Shown here in pieces: positions 25,562 through 33,133 of a stretch of DNA of 64,000 nucleotides (the first letter of the stretch is position 1; the number at the start of each line of letters is the position of its first letter). The notes below the pieces were generated by a model that saw only the letters and a list, made by a program, of their open reading frames with translations, made no database searches and had not been told where the DNA came from. A program made the translations under genes and the position numbers. The stretch covers positions 16,501 through 80,500 of the forward strand of contig DAOROA010000015.1 in assembly GCA_035441325.1 (NCBI GenBank), in the 5' to 3' direction. This stretch comes from Competibacter_A sp002352125. GTDB taxonomy: Bacteria > Pseudomonadota > Gammaproteobacteria > Competibacterales > Competibacteraceae.

Positions 25562-28259
25562 CATCGACGACCTAAAGCGCCAAATCGACATCCACGATTT
25601 GGCCGAAAGGCTGGGACTTGAGCGTCCGGACCGAAACGGCAACTACCGCAGCCCGCACCATCCAGACAAGCATCCGTCGCTGCAAATCGGCGGAAAGAAA
25701 TACCCAGAGGGCTGGTACGACCACAGCAGCGGCGAAGGCGGCGATTGCATCGATCTGGTCCGGTATGTGCTGGGGCTTGAGACGGCCGACGCGATCCGCT
25801 GGTTGCGAGACCAGTATGGCATCGACAGCCAACCGCACCGGGCAACCCGGCCGGCGACGCTGGTCGAGCACATCGCGGCGCAAAGCACGAAAGACGTGGC
25901 TCCCGCATCCGAATACCTGATCGGACGCGGCATCGATCAAGACGTGATCGGCCGAGCGCTCAAACTGCAATCAGTTGGTTTCAACGCCTGGACATCTCCC
26001 ACTAAACCAGCAGGGGCCATCGGCTACGGCGGGGCGGCCACCGCGTTTCTCGTGCGCAGTTTCAACCCTGGAAAACTGGTGGCGGTCGATCTGCGTTATC
26101 ACGATCCCGCACTCAACGGCGGGGTTAAATCCGGCTGCCAAGGTGAAAAGATCGGATACCCCTGGACAAGCGATATGCGGGCGCTGCAACGAGCGCATAC
26201 GGTCGTCCTGCTGGAAAGCCCGGTGAATGCGTTATCGGCAGAATGCGGATTTTTGCGCGGCGGGCTGAATGGCTGGGCAGCAGTGGCGATTCGTGGGGTG
26301 ACCAACGCCGAGCACATCGACCTGTTGCCATATCGCGGCAAGCGGGTCATGGTGTGCATGGACAAGGACGAGCCGGACGCTAAGGGCAGAAGGCCAGGGC
26401 AAGAGGCGGGCTGGACGCTGCACGCTAGGCTGACGGCGGCGAAAATCGCCGCCCATCTGATCGATCAATCAGAATGGGCGGTTAACGACCTGAACGACGT
26501 GTTGCAAGCGGATGGCGCGGAGGCTGTGGCCAGGGCGCTGCAACGGTTGCAGCCGTGGGCTATCCCTGGGCTGCCTGGCCGGGCGGAAAAAGGACGCGCG
26601 AGGGTATATCTTCCGCCAGCCGATTTCGGCGTGTACTGGCAATTCCGCGCGCGCGAGGATTTTTCGAGCATCGTCGAATGCAAGGAAGAAAAAGACGACG
26701 AGGGCAACGTCAACGAGAAAATCCAGTTCAAGGATTTAGCTGGATTTCGCATCGCCGACATCGCGCGGATCGAAATCGCGTCGGCGGTATCGACGCTGAC
26801 CGGAGAGGCCGATCACCAGCCGAGCACGCTTTTCGCGGTTACTGCGCAAACTCCGTATCACGGAAACCGGCTGATACGGATCGTCACGCCTTACGAACGG
26901 ATCAACAATATCGATTGGTGGAAACGCATCGGGCCAGTCTGGAAACCGAGCGAATTCTTGCGGCTGGTCAATCTGTGGGGACGGGCGATCACGCTGAACC
27001 AGCGTGAGGCAGTGAACTTTGTCGGCCTGTGCTGGAAAAATGGCAAGCCGCACGTCAACGAGGGGCAGGATGCGTATTTCACGGACCCAGAAAAGCAATG
27101 CCCCTATCACAATCTGTCGTTTCCATCCGGACCGGTGGACGATGCCAGGCGCGTTATCAGGGCTTACAGCGAGACGTTTTCCAATGCCGCCGCACTCTTG
27201 CTGCTTGCGTGGGCATTAGGCGGTCATCTGAAAGCGTTTCTGTCTTTTTGGCCGCACATGACCTTGCAAGCCCGCAAGGGTAGCGGGAAAAGCACGCTGA
27301 CAGAGCGATTGTCGCGCACTATCGGCTGCACGATGTTCAGCGGCCAATCCCTACAAACCGATTTCCGGCTGATCACCTCTATCAGCCATACATCGCATCC
27401 GGTTGGCTGGGAAGAGCTTTCGGCTCGACGGCAAGAGACCATCGACCGGGCTGTGTCGATTTTGCAGGAAGGCTACAAACACACGGTGACGCGGCGCGGC
27501 GCTGAATTGACCGAGTTTGTCGCCTGCGCTCCCGTGTTGCTGGCCGGCGAGGACGTTCCTGTGCGGTCATTACTCGGGAAAGTGGTCAGAGTGCAACTGC
27601 GGGACAAGGGGCCGATGCTGCCGTTCGATTTGCCTACGTTCCCGGTTCGGCAGTGGCTGGATTATTTGGCGACTCTACGACGGGACCAAGTATTAGAGCT
27701 GCATGAAAAGGCATCGGCACACTGCCAAAAGCATTGCAGGGCGACGACGGCAGACGATGGCGCGAAACGCATGGTTGATAACTATGCGGCCATTTTGGTC
27801 GCGTGGCGGCTGATGCAAGATTTTGCTGGGCTGCAAACCGGAGAAATAACGCTCGATTCGGCGATCTTGCAGGAAATGAACGAGCACATCGCCGAAACCA
27901 GTGCAGATAGAGAACCCTGGGTGTGGATCCTTGAGCTGATCTTCAACGAGATTGCGGCGGGCGTCTACCCATTCCCGTTCCGTTTCGATTCGATAGACGG
28001 GGAAGAGGTATTCATGTTGCGCACGTCACATGTCATGCATCACATCGCGACGAAGCCAGGGCTGAGGACGATGTGGGACGGATTGCCGGTTAAATCCGAT
28101 CGGATATTCAAAAAGCAGTTGCGATCTGCCGGCGTTATCGGCGCTGATCGCGTGAATCCGACTATCAGCGGGCGCCGTGTGGATCACATGGTCGCCCTGT
28201 CGATGGTGAAGCTGGCCGAATATGGCCTGCATCCTGAAGAACCGCACCAAAAATATTGA
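25554..28259 (+). CDS. Phage primase/helicase with degenerate zinc domain
   Basis: 901 residues. About 1-95 has the shape of a CHC2 primase zinc domain (YRSPHHPDKHPSLQI, then WYDHSSGEGGD), but the usual Cys ligands are Ser and Asp. A Toprim-like segment follows: LLESPVNALSAE (about 215) with MDKDEPD (about 265). Near 572 is a Walker A motif, GSGKST, in a superfamily-3-like or bacterial DUF927-type ATPase region. This pattern is known from phage/plasmid replicative primase-helicases, which start and unwind DNA at the origin. Late in the early operon. Confidence 0.75.
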   Translation: MGDIDDLKRQIDIHDLAERLGLERPDRNGNYRSPHHPDKHPSLQIGGKKYPEGWYDHSSGEGGDCIDLVRYVLGLETADAIRWLRDQYGIDSQPHRATRPATLVEHIAAQSTKDVAPASEYLIGRGIDQDVIGRALKLQSVGFNAWTSPTKPAGAIGYGGAATAFLVRSFNPGKLVAVDLRYHDPALNGGVKSGCQGEKIGYPWTSDMRALQRAHTVVLLESPVNALSAECGFLRGGLNGWAAVAIRGVTNAEHIDLLPYRGKRVMVCMDKDEPDAKGRRPGQEAGWTLHARLTAAKIAAHLIDQSEWAVNDLNDVLQADGAEAVARALQRLQPWAIPGLPGRAEKGRARVYLPPADFGVYWQFRAREDFSSIVECKEEKDDEGNVNEKIQFKDLAGFRIADIARIEIASAVSTLTGEADHQPSTLFAVTAQTPYHGNRLIRIVTPYERINNIDWWKRIGPVWKPSEFLRLVNLWGRAITLNQREAVNFVGLCWKNGKPHVNEGQDAYFTDPEKQCPYHNLSFPSGPVDDARRVIRAYSETFSNAAALLLLAWALGGHLKAFLSFWPHMTLQARKGSGKSTLTERLSRTIGCTMFSGQSLQTDFRLITSISHTSHPVGWEELSARRQETIDRAVSILQEGYKHTVTRRGAELTEFVACAPVLLAGEDVPVRSLLGKVVRVQLRDKGPMLPFDLPTFPVRQWLDYLATLRRDQVLELHEKASAHCQKHCRATTADDGAKRMVDNYAAILVAWRLMQDFAGLQTGEITLDSAILQEMNEHIAETSADREPWVWILELIFNEIAAGVYPFPFRFDSIDGEEVFMLRTSHVMHHIATKPGLRTMWDGLPVKSDRIFKKQLRSAGVIGADRVNPTISGRRVDHMVALSMVKLAEYGLHPEEPHQKY

Positions 28260-28268
28260 GGTGGCGAC

Positions 28269-28469
28269 ATGTCAGCATCAATACCTGTTGGTATCTTCCA
28301 GCCGGTAGTAAGACGGCAAGAAACGGTTCCTGCCGTAAAGGTTTGCCCGCACTGCAAGCGCAAGGCGATGCGGCATGCGTTCCCGGTAGACGGGACAGAA
28401 GTAGCGACGTATCACTGCCCAGAGCACGGGGATATTTCGCCGATCAATAGTGCAGTGTGGCGGGATTGA
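28269..28469 (+). CDS. Mini zinc-ribbon protein (cassette 2)
   Basis: 66 residues, GAGGTGG ribosome site before ATG 28269. Two zinc knuckles: CPHC and, after about 25 residues, CPEHG. It ends in GATTGA just before the second C4-like leader, as the other mini zinc protein (890-1036) does. Sequence outside the ligands differs. Probably a small zinc-binding regulator or nucleic-acid protein. Confidence 0.6.
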   Translation: MSASIPVGIFQPVVRRQETVPAVKVCPHCKRKAMRHAFPVDGTEVATYHCPEHGDISPINSAVWRD

Positions 28470-28482
28470 CGATTCGCTCGAT

Positions 28483-28687
28483 GCGGGTGTAGGCTGTTGC
28501 TCGGAGCGTCAGAAACTCCTCGTCAAGCGGATTCCGCACCCGAAAGACTTGCGGTTTTTTTGTGCCACCCGATCACTGGTCGGGAGGGGGCGTGAATATC
28601 CGAATAGCGCCCGCCGTCTTGACGCGGTTCTGAACCTCCCGACCGCCCTTTCGCCAAGGGTATTCAGATTCGTCAAGAGGAATTACC
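28483..28687 (+). ncRNA. C4-like antisense/leader RNA upstream of antirepressor 2
   Basis: Begins with GCGGGTGTAGGCTG (28483-28496), identical to leader 1. CCGCA/TGCGG forms a short stem just before the T-run at 28555-28561. Two pairs of long-range complementary arms follow: CGTCAAG (28521-28527) with CTTGACG (28618-28624), and GGTCGGGAGG (28578-28587) with CCTCCCGACC (28635-28644), a perfect 10-base match. Two antisense blocks that pair with two sites in the downstream leader is the known C4 arrangement in P1/P7. No coding frame is needed here. Confidence 0.55.
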
Positions 28688-29221
28688 ATGTCTGAGTTGA
28701 TCCCTTTCATCTTCGAATCGAAGCCTATCCGCGTCCTAAATCTGGACGGCTCCCCCTGGTTCGTCGCCAAGGACGTGATGCTGGCGTTGGAATACGCCGA
28801 AACCAGCATCAGCAATGTTGCTGACCGAACTGCCCACGTCCCCGACGAGTGGAAGGGGCAACATCCGATAGTGACCCTTGGCGGCACTCAAGAACTGTGG
28901 TGCCTATCCGAACCAGGGCTGTACTTCTTCATTTTTCGCAGCGACAAGCCCAAGGCGCTGCCCTTCCAGAAATGGGTGGCCGGCGACGTGCTGCCCTCGA
29001 TCCGACGAACCGGTGGCTATGGCAGAAACCATTTCGCCGCACAAGCCAAGCTGCACGGGCTGTTGCGGACGGTGCTGCGGGACATCGGGACCGCCCGGGA
29101 CGCGTTTGTTCAGCAGGGGCTGATCGATCAAGCGCGACCGCTGTTCGCGGCGCTGGGGATTCCCATGCCGGATATTGAGCTGGTCGGTAAGCCGTCCGGG
29201 CAGTATCACTTGGTCGATTGA
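28688..29221 (+). CDS. Bro-N phage antirepressor
   Basis: 177 residues, AAGAGGAA ribosome site. The N-terminal Bro-N (BRO family) domain spans about 5-110: IRVLNLDGSPWFVAKDVMLALEYAE, CLSEPGLYFFIFRSDKPKALPFQKWVAGDVLPSIRRTGGY. The C-terminal helix bundle resembles the tail of other phage antirepressors. These proteins counter the prophage repressor or act in phage-phage control. Preceded by the C4-like leader and followed by a MYEDIEQTR gene. Confidence 0.85.
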   Translation: MSELIPFIFESKPIRVLNLDGSPWFVAKDVMLALEYAETSISNVADRTAHVPDEWKGQHPIVTLGGTQELWCLSEPGLYFFIFRSDKPKALPFQKWVAGDVLPSIRRTGGYGRNHFAAQAKLHGLLRTVLRDIGTARDAFVQQGLIDQARPLFAALGIPMPDIELVGKPSGQYHLVD

Positions 29222-29231
29222 GGGCGCCGAC

Positions 29232-29420
29232 ATGTACGAAGACATCGAGCAGACCCGAGACGACGACCTAGAACTGATCCGACAGGCCAAAGCCAACCTT
29301 GCCGTCTTGGAGGCGGTCATGGAACGCAACCGCCTGCTCCGGCCGGACCGGAAGCTGGTCGGGCATCTTGCCGTGTTCAGCTACAAGATCGACGAGCAGA
29401 TCTCCGCGCTGCTGGGTTGA
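29232..29420 (+). CDS. MYEDIEQTR small acidic protein (cassette 2)
   Basis: 62 residues, paralogue of 1772-1963 (same MYEDIEQTR opening, MERNR and RPD shared). Ten bases after the Bro-N antirepressor stop; GGGCG-like ribosome site. Helical with an acidic start. A common partner for two quite different antirepressors is implied by its repeated position. Confidence 0.65.
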   Translation: MYEDIEQTRDDDLELIRQAKANLAVLEAVMERNRLLRPDRKLVGHLAVFSYKIDEQISALLG

Positions 29421-29478
29421 GTAAGGGACCGGCTCGGCAATGGATGCCGCGTCACCGCCAGAAACATCATCTCGCCCC

Positions 29479-29503
29479 AAACCCGCCCGTCGGCGGGTTT
29501 TTT
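29479..29503 (+). terminator. Terminator after cassette 2
   Basis: AAACCCGCC and GGCGGGTTT around a 4-base loop, followed by three T. Ends the early/antirepressor operon. Confidence 0.75.
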
Positions 29504-29651
29504 ATTGCCAAGAAAAAAGCCGAAAAAAGGCCGTTATGCTGATTTCAAAAAAAGGTATGCACAGGCGTGCGCCAGAATCCGCCCCTTTCGCGTTGTTTTT
29601 TTGCAAGCTATTGATTGTTGCTGTAAATGTCTTAGCGTGTTACACCATGTT

Positions 29652-29955
29652 TAGGTGCGGGTTAGCCGGTTTTAGGTGCGGGTTAGCCGGTTTTAGGTGC
29701 GGGTTAGTTTTCCGGCCATTTCGGCCGTTTACTTATTATCTTTATGTTTTTAAACAATAAATAAAATAAAAGAAGGCCGAAAAGGCGTGCGGATCGCGAT
29801 TTGTTGTGTTTTTGATAGGTGCGGGTTAGTGCGGGTTAGTGCGGCTAATCCGCCCCAACACGCACATCAATCCGCACGCAAAAATCATTTTTAAAACAAT
29901 GCCATATTAAGTATGCTAGGCCAATACGTGCGGGTTGTGCGGGTGTGCGGGTTGC
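29652..29955 (+). repeat. GTGCGGGTTAG direct-repeat array
   Basis: TAGGTGCGGGTTAG occurs at 29652-29665, 29673-29686 and 29694-29707 with 21-base spacing, again at 29816-29829, and shorter GTGCGGGTT units run on at 29830-29844 and about 29928-29955. The array ends just before the integrase start at 30000. It could be arm sites for the integrase, or iterons of a replication origin. No gene is supported in 29504-29999. Confidence 0.6.
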
Positions 29956-29999
29956 GCTGCCTGTGCCTACCCAAAAAAAAGCAACTGCGAGGGTTATCG

Positions 30000-31034
30000 A
30001 TGCGATTCGAAACAGCGATAGCAAATCCGGTGATCGGACAGTGGATCGACCACAAACGATATAATGAATGTCGCGCAACCAGTACGCTATACCACTATAG
30101 CCTTGCTTTGAATAGGCTTAATTCGTACATGGTACAAGAGCAAAAAACAGAGTTGATGTCCGCAACGCCAGAACAGCTAGAAAGATATTGCGGGCTGTGG
30201 CTCTATGAACATAAGGTGAGCGTGCAAAATCGGCACGTCATCGTGACCGCAATACGAGGGTTTTTCGCGTGGTGTGCCAAGATGCGGCTCATCGCGAAAA
30301 ACCCGGCAGAATGCTTGCCGGCACCGAAAATTGGTACAGCGCTACCGAAAGCGGCACGGCTTGAGCATGCCGAGAAGATATTGATGGTGCCCGATCTCTG
30401 CACTTTTGCAGGACTGCGCGATGCCGCGATGCTGTCGGTTCTGATCGGCACCGGGTGTCGAGTCAGCGGGCTGGTCGGACTCGACGAAGAAGATTTGATC
30501 TGGACTCGATCCGATCTCGGCACCGAGCGGCTGTTGCTGCGCCTGCTGGAGAAGGGAAAAAAGGAGCGGATTATTCCGGCTCCGCTGGAAACTGGGTTGC
30601 TGCTTCGCGCGTACCTCGGGCACGAAGAACTGGAAAAAATAGATCGCGTGAACACCAAAGGCAGAAAAGTGCTATTCGTGAATCGAGCGAACAGCCAGGT
30701 GAAAAAATACGATCATTACGGAGATTCGCGGCGCCTGAACCAGGCTTATGTGGATCGGATCATCAAGATGTACGGGAAAAAGGCAGGATTGCCGCCACGC
30801 GTATGTCATGCGCACGCTTTCCGCCATCTTGTTGGGACCGAGATGGCAGAATCGGATGTTGATCTGTTGCAGCGCCAAGCCTTGCTTGGGCACGCCGACC
30901 CGAAGTCTACCGAGGTGTATACACATCTTGCGACCAGGAAACTGATGGAAACGGTCGACCATGCCAATCCTCTTGGAAAGATTAGGACGCCTGTTAGCCA
31001 ATTAGCTGACATACTTAGGACACCAAGAAGCTGA
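30000..31034 (+). CDS. Tyrosine-type site-specific recombinase (integrase)
   Basis: 344 residues from ATG 30000 (GCGAGGG upstream). An N-terminal SAM-like core-binding domain (about 5-100) precedes the catalytic domain. Active-site residues: Arg154 (GTGCRVSGL), His272 and Arg275 (HAFRH), His298 (LLGHADP) and the nucleophile Tyr307 (TEVYTHL). The set is complete, so the enzyme is probably active. XerC/D-like in layout. It lies next to a repeat array and upstream of a large serine recombinase, which is unusual for one element. Confidence 0.85.
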   Translation: MRFETAIANPVIGQWIDHKRYNECRATSTLYHYSLALNRLNSYMVQEQKTELMSATPEQLERYCGLWLYEHKVSVQNRHVIVTAIRGFFAWCAKMRLIAKNPAECLPAPKIGTALPKAARLEHAEKILMVPDLCTFAGLRDAAMLSVLIGTGCRVSGLVGLDEEDLIWTRSDLGTERLLLRLLEKGKKERIIPAPLETGLLLRAYLGHEELEKIDRVNTKGRKVLFVNRANSQVKKYDHYGDSRRLNQAYVDRIIKMYGKKAGLPPRVCHAHAFRHLVGTEMAESDVDLLQRQALLGHADPKSTEVYTHLATRKLMETVDHANPLGKIRTPVSQLADILRTPRS

Positions 31035-31206
31035 GTAAAATGCATTAGTAGCAACTAAACACTTACATGCATCAATATTGACCGCCCACGTAACTGCAAT
31101 AGGCGCTACCAGCCCTAGCGGCGTATTGTGCTGCGGAGCGATGTTTATGGATGCCGCTGCGGTGGTTTTATGTATGCCCAGATAGGCTTACACAATCTAA
31201 TTAAGT

Positions 31207-31225
31207 GATGCAATACAGTTGCATC
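31207..31225. promoter_or_regulatory. Inverted repeat GATGCAA-N5-TTGCATC
   Basis: Perfect 7-base arms in the intergenic region before the serine recombinase. First of three palindromes within 80 bases. Candidate operator or recombination site. Confidence 0.4.
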
Positions 31226-31227
31226 GA

Positions 31228-31245
31228 CAATAATCATGATTATTG
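31228..31245. promoter_or_regulatory. Perfect 18-base palindrome CAATAATCATGATTATTG
   Basis: No spacer. Two bases after the preceding inverted repeat and 145 bases before the recombinase start. Size is right for a dimeric regulator. Confidence 0.45.
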
Positions 31246-31267
31246 CAGTAATCTTGAATTTCAATAA

Positions 31268-31282
31268 ATGAACATCGTTCAT
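31268..31282. promoter_or_regulatory. Inverted repeat ATGAAC-ATC-GTTCAT
   Basis: Six-base arms, followed closely by ATCGCGAT. Third palindrome of the cluster upstream of the serine recombinase. The rest of 31035-31389 shows no gene. Confidence 0.35.
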
Positions 31283-31389
31283 ATCGCGATGCTTCGTGAA
31301 GGGTGGGGGTTCGGCAGAATACTGGCCGTTCCGCCGATATGGGGGTGGGTACCTATCCATCTGCACTATTTCTATGTGCGACGCGAGAC

Positions 31390-32982
31390 ATGGCGGACGA
31401 AAAAACAGCAGTGATTTATTGCCGGGTATCCACGGCCAAACAGGCAGACGACGAGGTGCCGATAACGGGACAACGCGAGCGATGCGAGGACAAGGCAAGA
31501 TCCCTGGGCGCGGTCGTGCTGAGGGTTTATAGCGATGAAGGGTTGAGCGGACGAACCGATAGCAGGCCAGCATTTCAGTCCGCCATTCTGTTTTGCGAGG
31601 CGCATTCGCCCTCTTACTTGATTACTTGGTCCACGTCCCGCTTTGCGCGCAATCGATTCGATGCCCAGCTTTACAAGCGCCGCTTAGCCAAGGCTGGCAC
31701 TGATTTGGTGTATGTTTCAATGGACATTGATCGCAACAGCGCGGCCGGCCAACTCACCGAAGGGATGTTGGAGCTGTTCGACGACTTCGTGAGCCGACAG
31801 ATCGCCGCCGATACCTTGCGCAGCATGATGCGCAATGCCCGGTCTGGATACTGGTGTGGTGGCCGGGTGCCTTATGGCTATCGAGCCGTTCCGGCAGTGG
31901 ATGATCCACGACGCAAACGACTTGAACCAAACCGCGACGAGTTCTCCATCGTTCGCCGTGCGTATGAGCTACGCGCAGCCGGTCACGGGGCCAGATTTAT
32001 CGCCGCATCGTTGAACGGCGAAGGACTGTTCAACCGGCGTAGAAAGTGGAACATCTCGACGATATTATCGCTCTTACAAAACGATGCTGTGATTGGGAAA
32101 ATGGTATTCGGACGAATACAGCGCATCGATGGCCATCGAACCGTTATGCCACGCGAAGATTGGATCGTGGTCGACGCGCATGAACCCATCATCGATCAAT
32201 CGCTATGGGAAACGGTGCAAAGCATGATCGCCCGCGATGCGCCGCTGCGGACCGATAAGCCTGGTGCCATGTATTTAGGATCGCCGCACAGCACGCATGT
32301 TTTTACCGGTCTATTGCGCTGCGGCCGCTGCGGCGCGTCGATGCAGATCGAAAGCGCCAAGGGTCGATCCCGTCGGTACAGCTACTACAATTGCCGATCT
32401 GCGCAAAGGTCAGCAAGCTGTCCGACTCGGCGAATCCCCGCGCGCGAGCTGGACTCCTGGTTGCTCGATATCATTTGCGGCGACGTGCTAACCCGTGAAA
32501 ACCTCATGACGCTGGCGCAAGATTTGCGCGATATGGCCGCGCGATGGCACGACGACCGCGCATCGCGACGCCGCGCGGTCGAGGGGCAAATCCGCGACGT
32601 GACCCGCCGCAACCGCAAACTGTACGAGGTGTTGGAAGAATTCGGCCGCAATGCGCCGAATCTGGGTGATATCGCCTTTCGGCTGCGAGAAAACAACGAT
32701 CGGTTGAAAACCTTGCAGGGCGAACTTTCGCGCATCGACGCCGAAGAACCACCGCATGTAGAAATCGGGGAGCAAGATTTGGACGAGTTGGCGGCTTTGC
32801 TGGCCGAAACCGTCAAGAGCGAACATAATGCTGCGAAAACAAGAGCTTTTTTAGCTGGATTCATCGAGCGAATCGTCGTGGATGCCGACGTGATCAAAAT
32901 CGAATATGCCCCCGCATCGCTGTTTACCGATGTGTTTCACAGCGAAACGAAGTGGCGCCCCGAACAGGAGTTGAACCTGTGA
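31390..32982 (+). CDS. Large serine recombinase overlapping tRNA-Arg
   Basis: 530 residues from ATG 31390 (an ORF start at 31303 is less likely). Resolvase domain at about 5-150 with catalytic Ser14 in YCRVST; recombinase domain about 160-290 (RVPYGYRAV, WNISTILSLLQNDAVIG); zinc ribbon about 310-360 (LRCGRCG, YNCRSAQRSASC); coiled coil to the end. The final WRPEQELNL and stop are read from tRNA-Arg DNA on the other strand, so the gene end marks the attachment site: integration into the tRNA supplies these codons. Integrases and excisionases of this class act on short att sites without supercoiling. Confidence 0.85.
   Translation: MADEKTAVIYCRVSTAKQADDEVPITGQRERCEDKARSLGAVVLRVYSDEGLSGRTDSRPAFQSAILFCEAHSPSYLITWSTSRFARNRFDAQLYKRRLAKAGTDLVYVSMDIDRNSAAGQLTEGMLELFDDFVSRQIAADTLRSMMRNARSGYWCGGRVPYGYRAVPAVDDPRRKRLEPNRDEFSIVRRAYELRAAGHGARFIAASLNGEGLFNRRRKWNISTILSLLQNDAVIGKMVFGRIQRIDGHRTVMPREDWIVVDAHEPIIDQSLWETVQSMIARDAPLRTDKPGAMYLGSPHSTHVFTGLLRCGRCGASMQIESAKGRSRRYSYYNCRSAQRSASCPTRRIPARELDSWLLDIICGDVLTRENLMTLAQDLRDMAARWHDDRASRRRAVEGQIRDVTRRNRKLYEVLEEFGRNAPNLGDIAFRLRENNDRLKTLQGELSRIDAEEPPHVEIGEQDLDELAALLAETVKSEHNAAKTRAFLAGFIERIVVDADVIKIEYAPASLFTDVFHSETKWRPEQELNL
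32953..32982. other. Probable attachment site overlap (tRNA-Arg 3' end / recombinase 3' end)
   Basis: Thirty bases serve both as the 3' end of tRNA-Arg(CCT) (T-arm and acceptor, minus strand) and as the last codons of the serine recombinase. This is the likely right-hand att junction. I saw no second copy of this stretch elsewhere in the window, so the left end lies outside it. Confidence 0.55.
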
Positions 32983-33029
32983 CCTCACCCTTAGGAGGGG
33001 TGCGCTCTATCCGACTGAGCTATCGGGGC
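32953..33029 (-). tRNA. tRNA-Arg(CCT)
   Basis: 77 bases including encoded CCA. Acceptor GCCCCGA/TCGGGGC, D-stem GCTC/GAGC, anticodon stem CACCC/GGGTG with loop CTCCTAA giving anticodon CCT, T-stem ACAGG/CCTGT with loop TTCAACT. All stems pair. Reads AGG arginine codons. Its 3' end is the insertion target. Confidence 0.92.
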
Positions 33030-33133
33030 TAAGCGGGGAGGGTCCAGAGAAATACTGGCTACCCGTGACCGGGTTTATTGGTATGGGGTTTCGGTAGAAT
33101 AGCTGATCTGGCTCTGCCCAAACAAGGGGATGG

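Noticed and set aside
29440..29760. 106-residue open frame with FRCGLAG repeats
   Set aside because: It crosses a terminator and its repeats are only the direct-repeat array read as protein.
29652..29844. GGGTTAG runs resembling telomere repeats
   Set aside because: Spacing is 21 bases and units include GTGC; this fits phased protein sites better than a telomere, and no protelomerase is encoded.
31035..31389. dif-like XerC/XerD site next to the tyrosine recombinase
   Set aside because: No 28-base dif-like sequence was recognised; the palindromes there do not resemble dif.
1..33000. Second copy of the tRNA-Arg 3' end as left attachment site
   Set aside because: None seen by eye; the left boundary is probably outside the window.
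33060..33073. ACCCG/CGGGT hairpin between tRNA-Arg and alkB
   Set aside because: Short stem with no U-tract on the strand of alkB; too weak to call a terminator.
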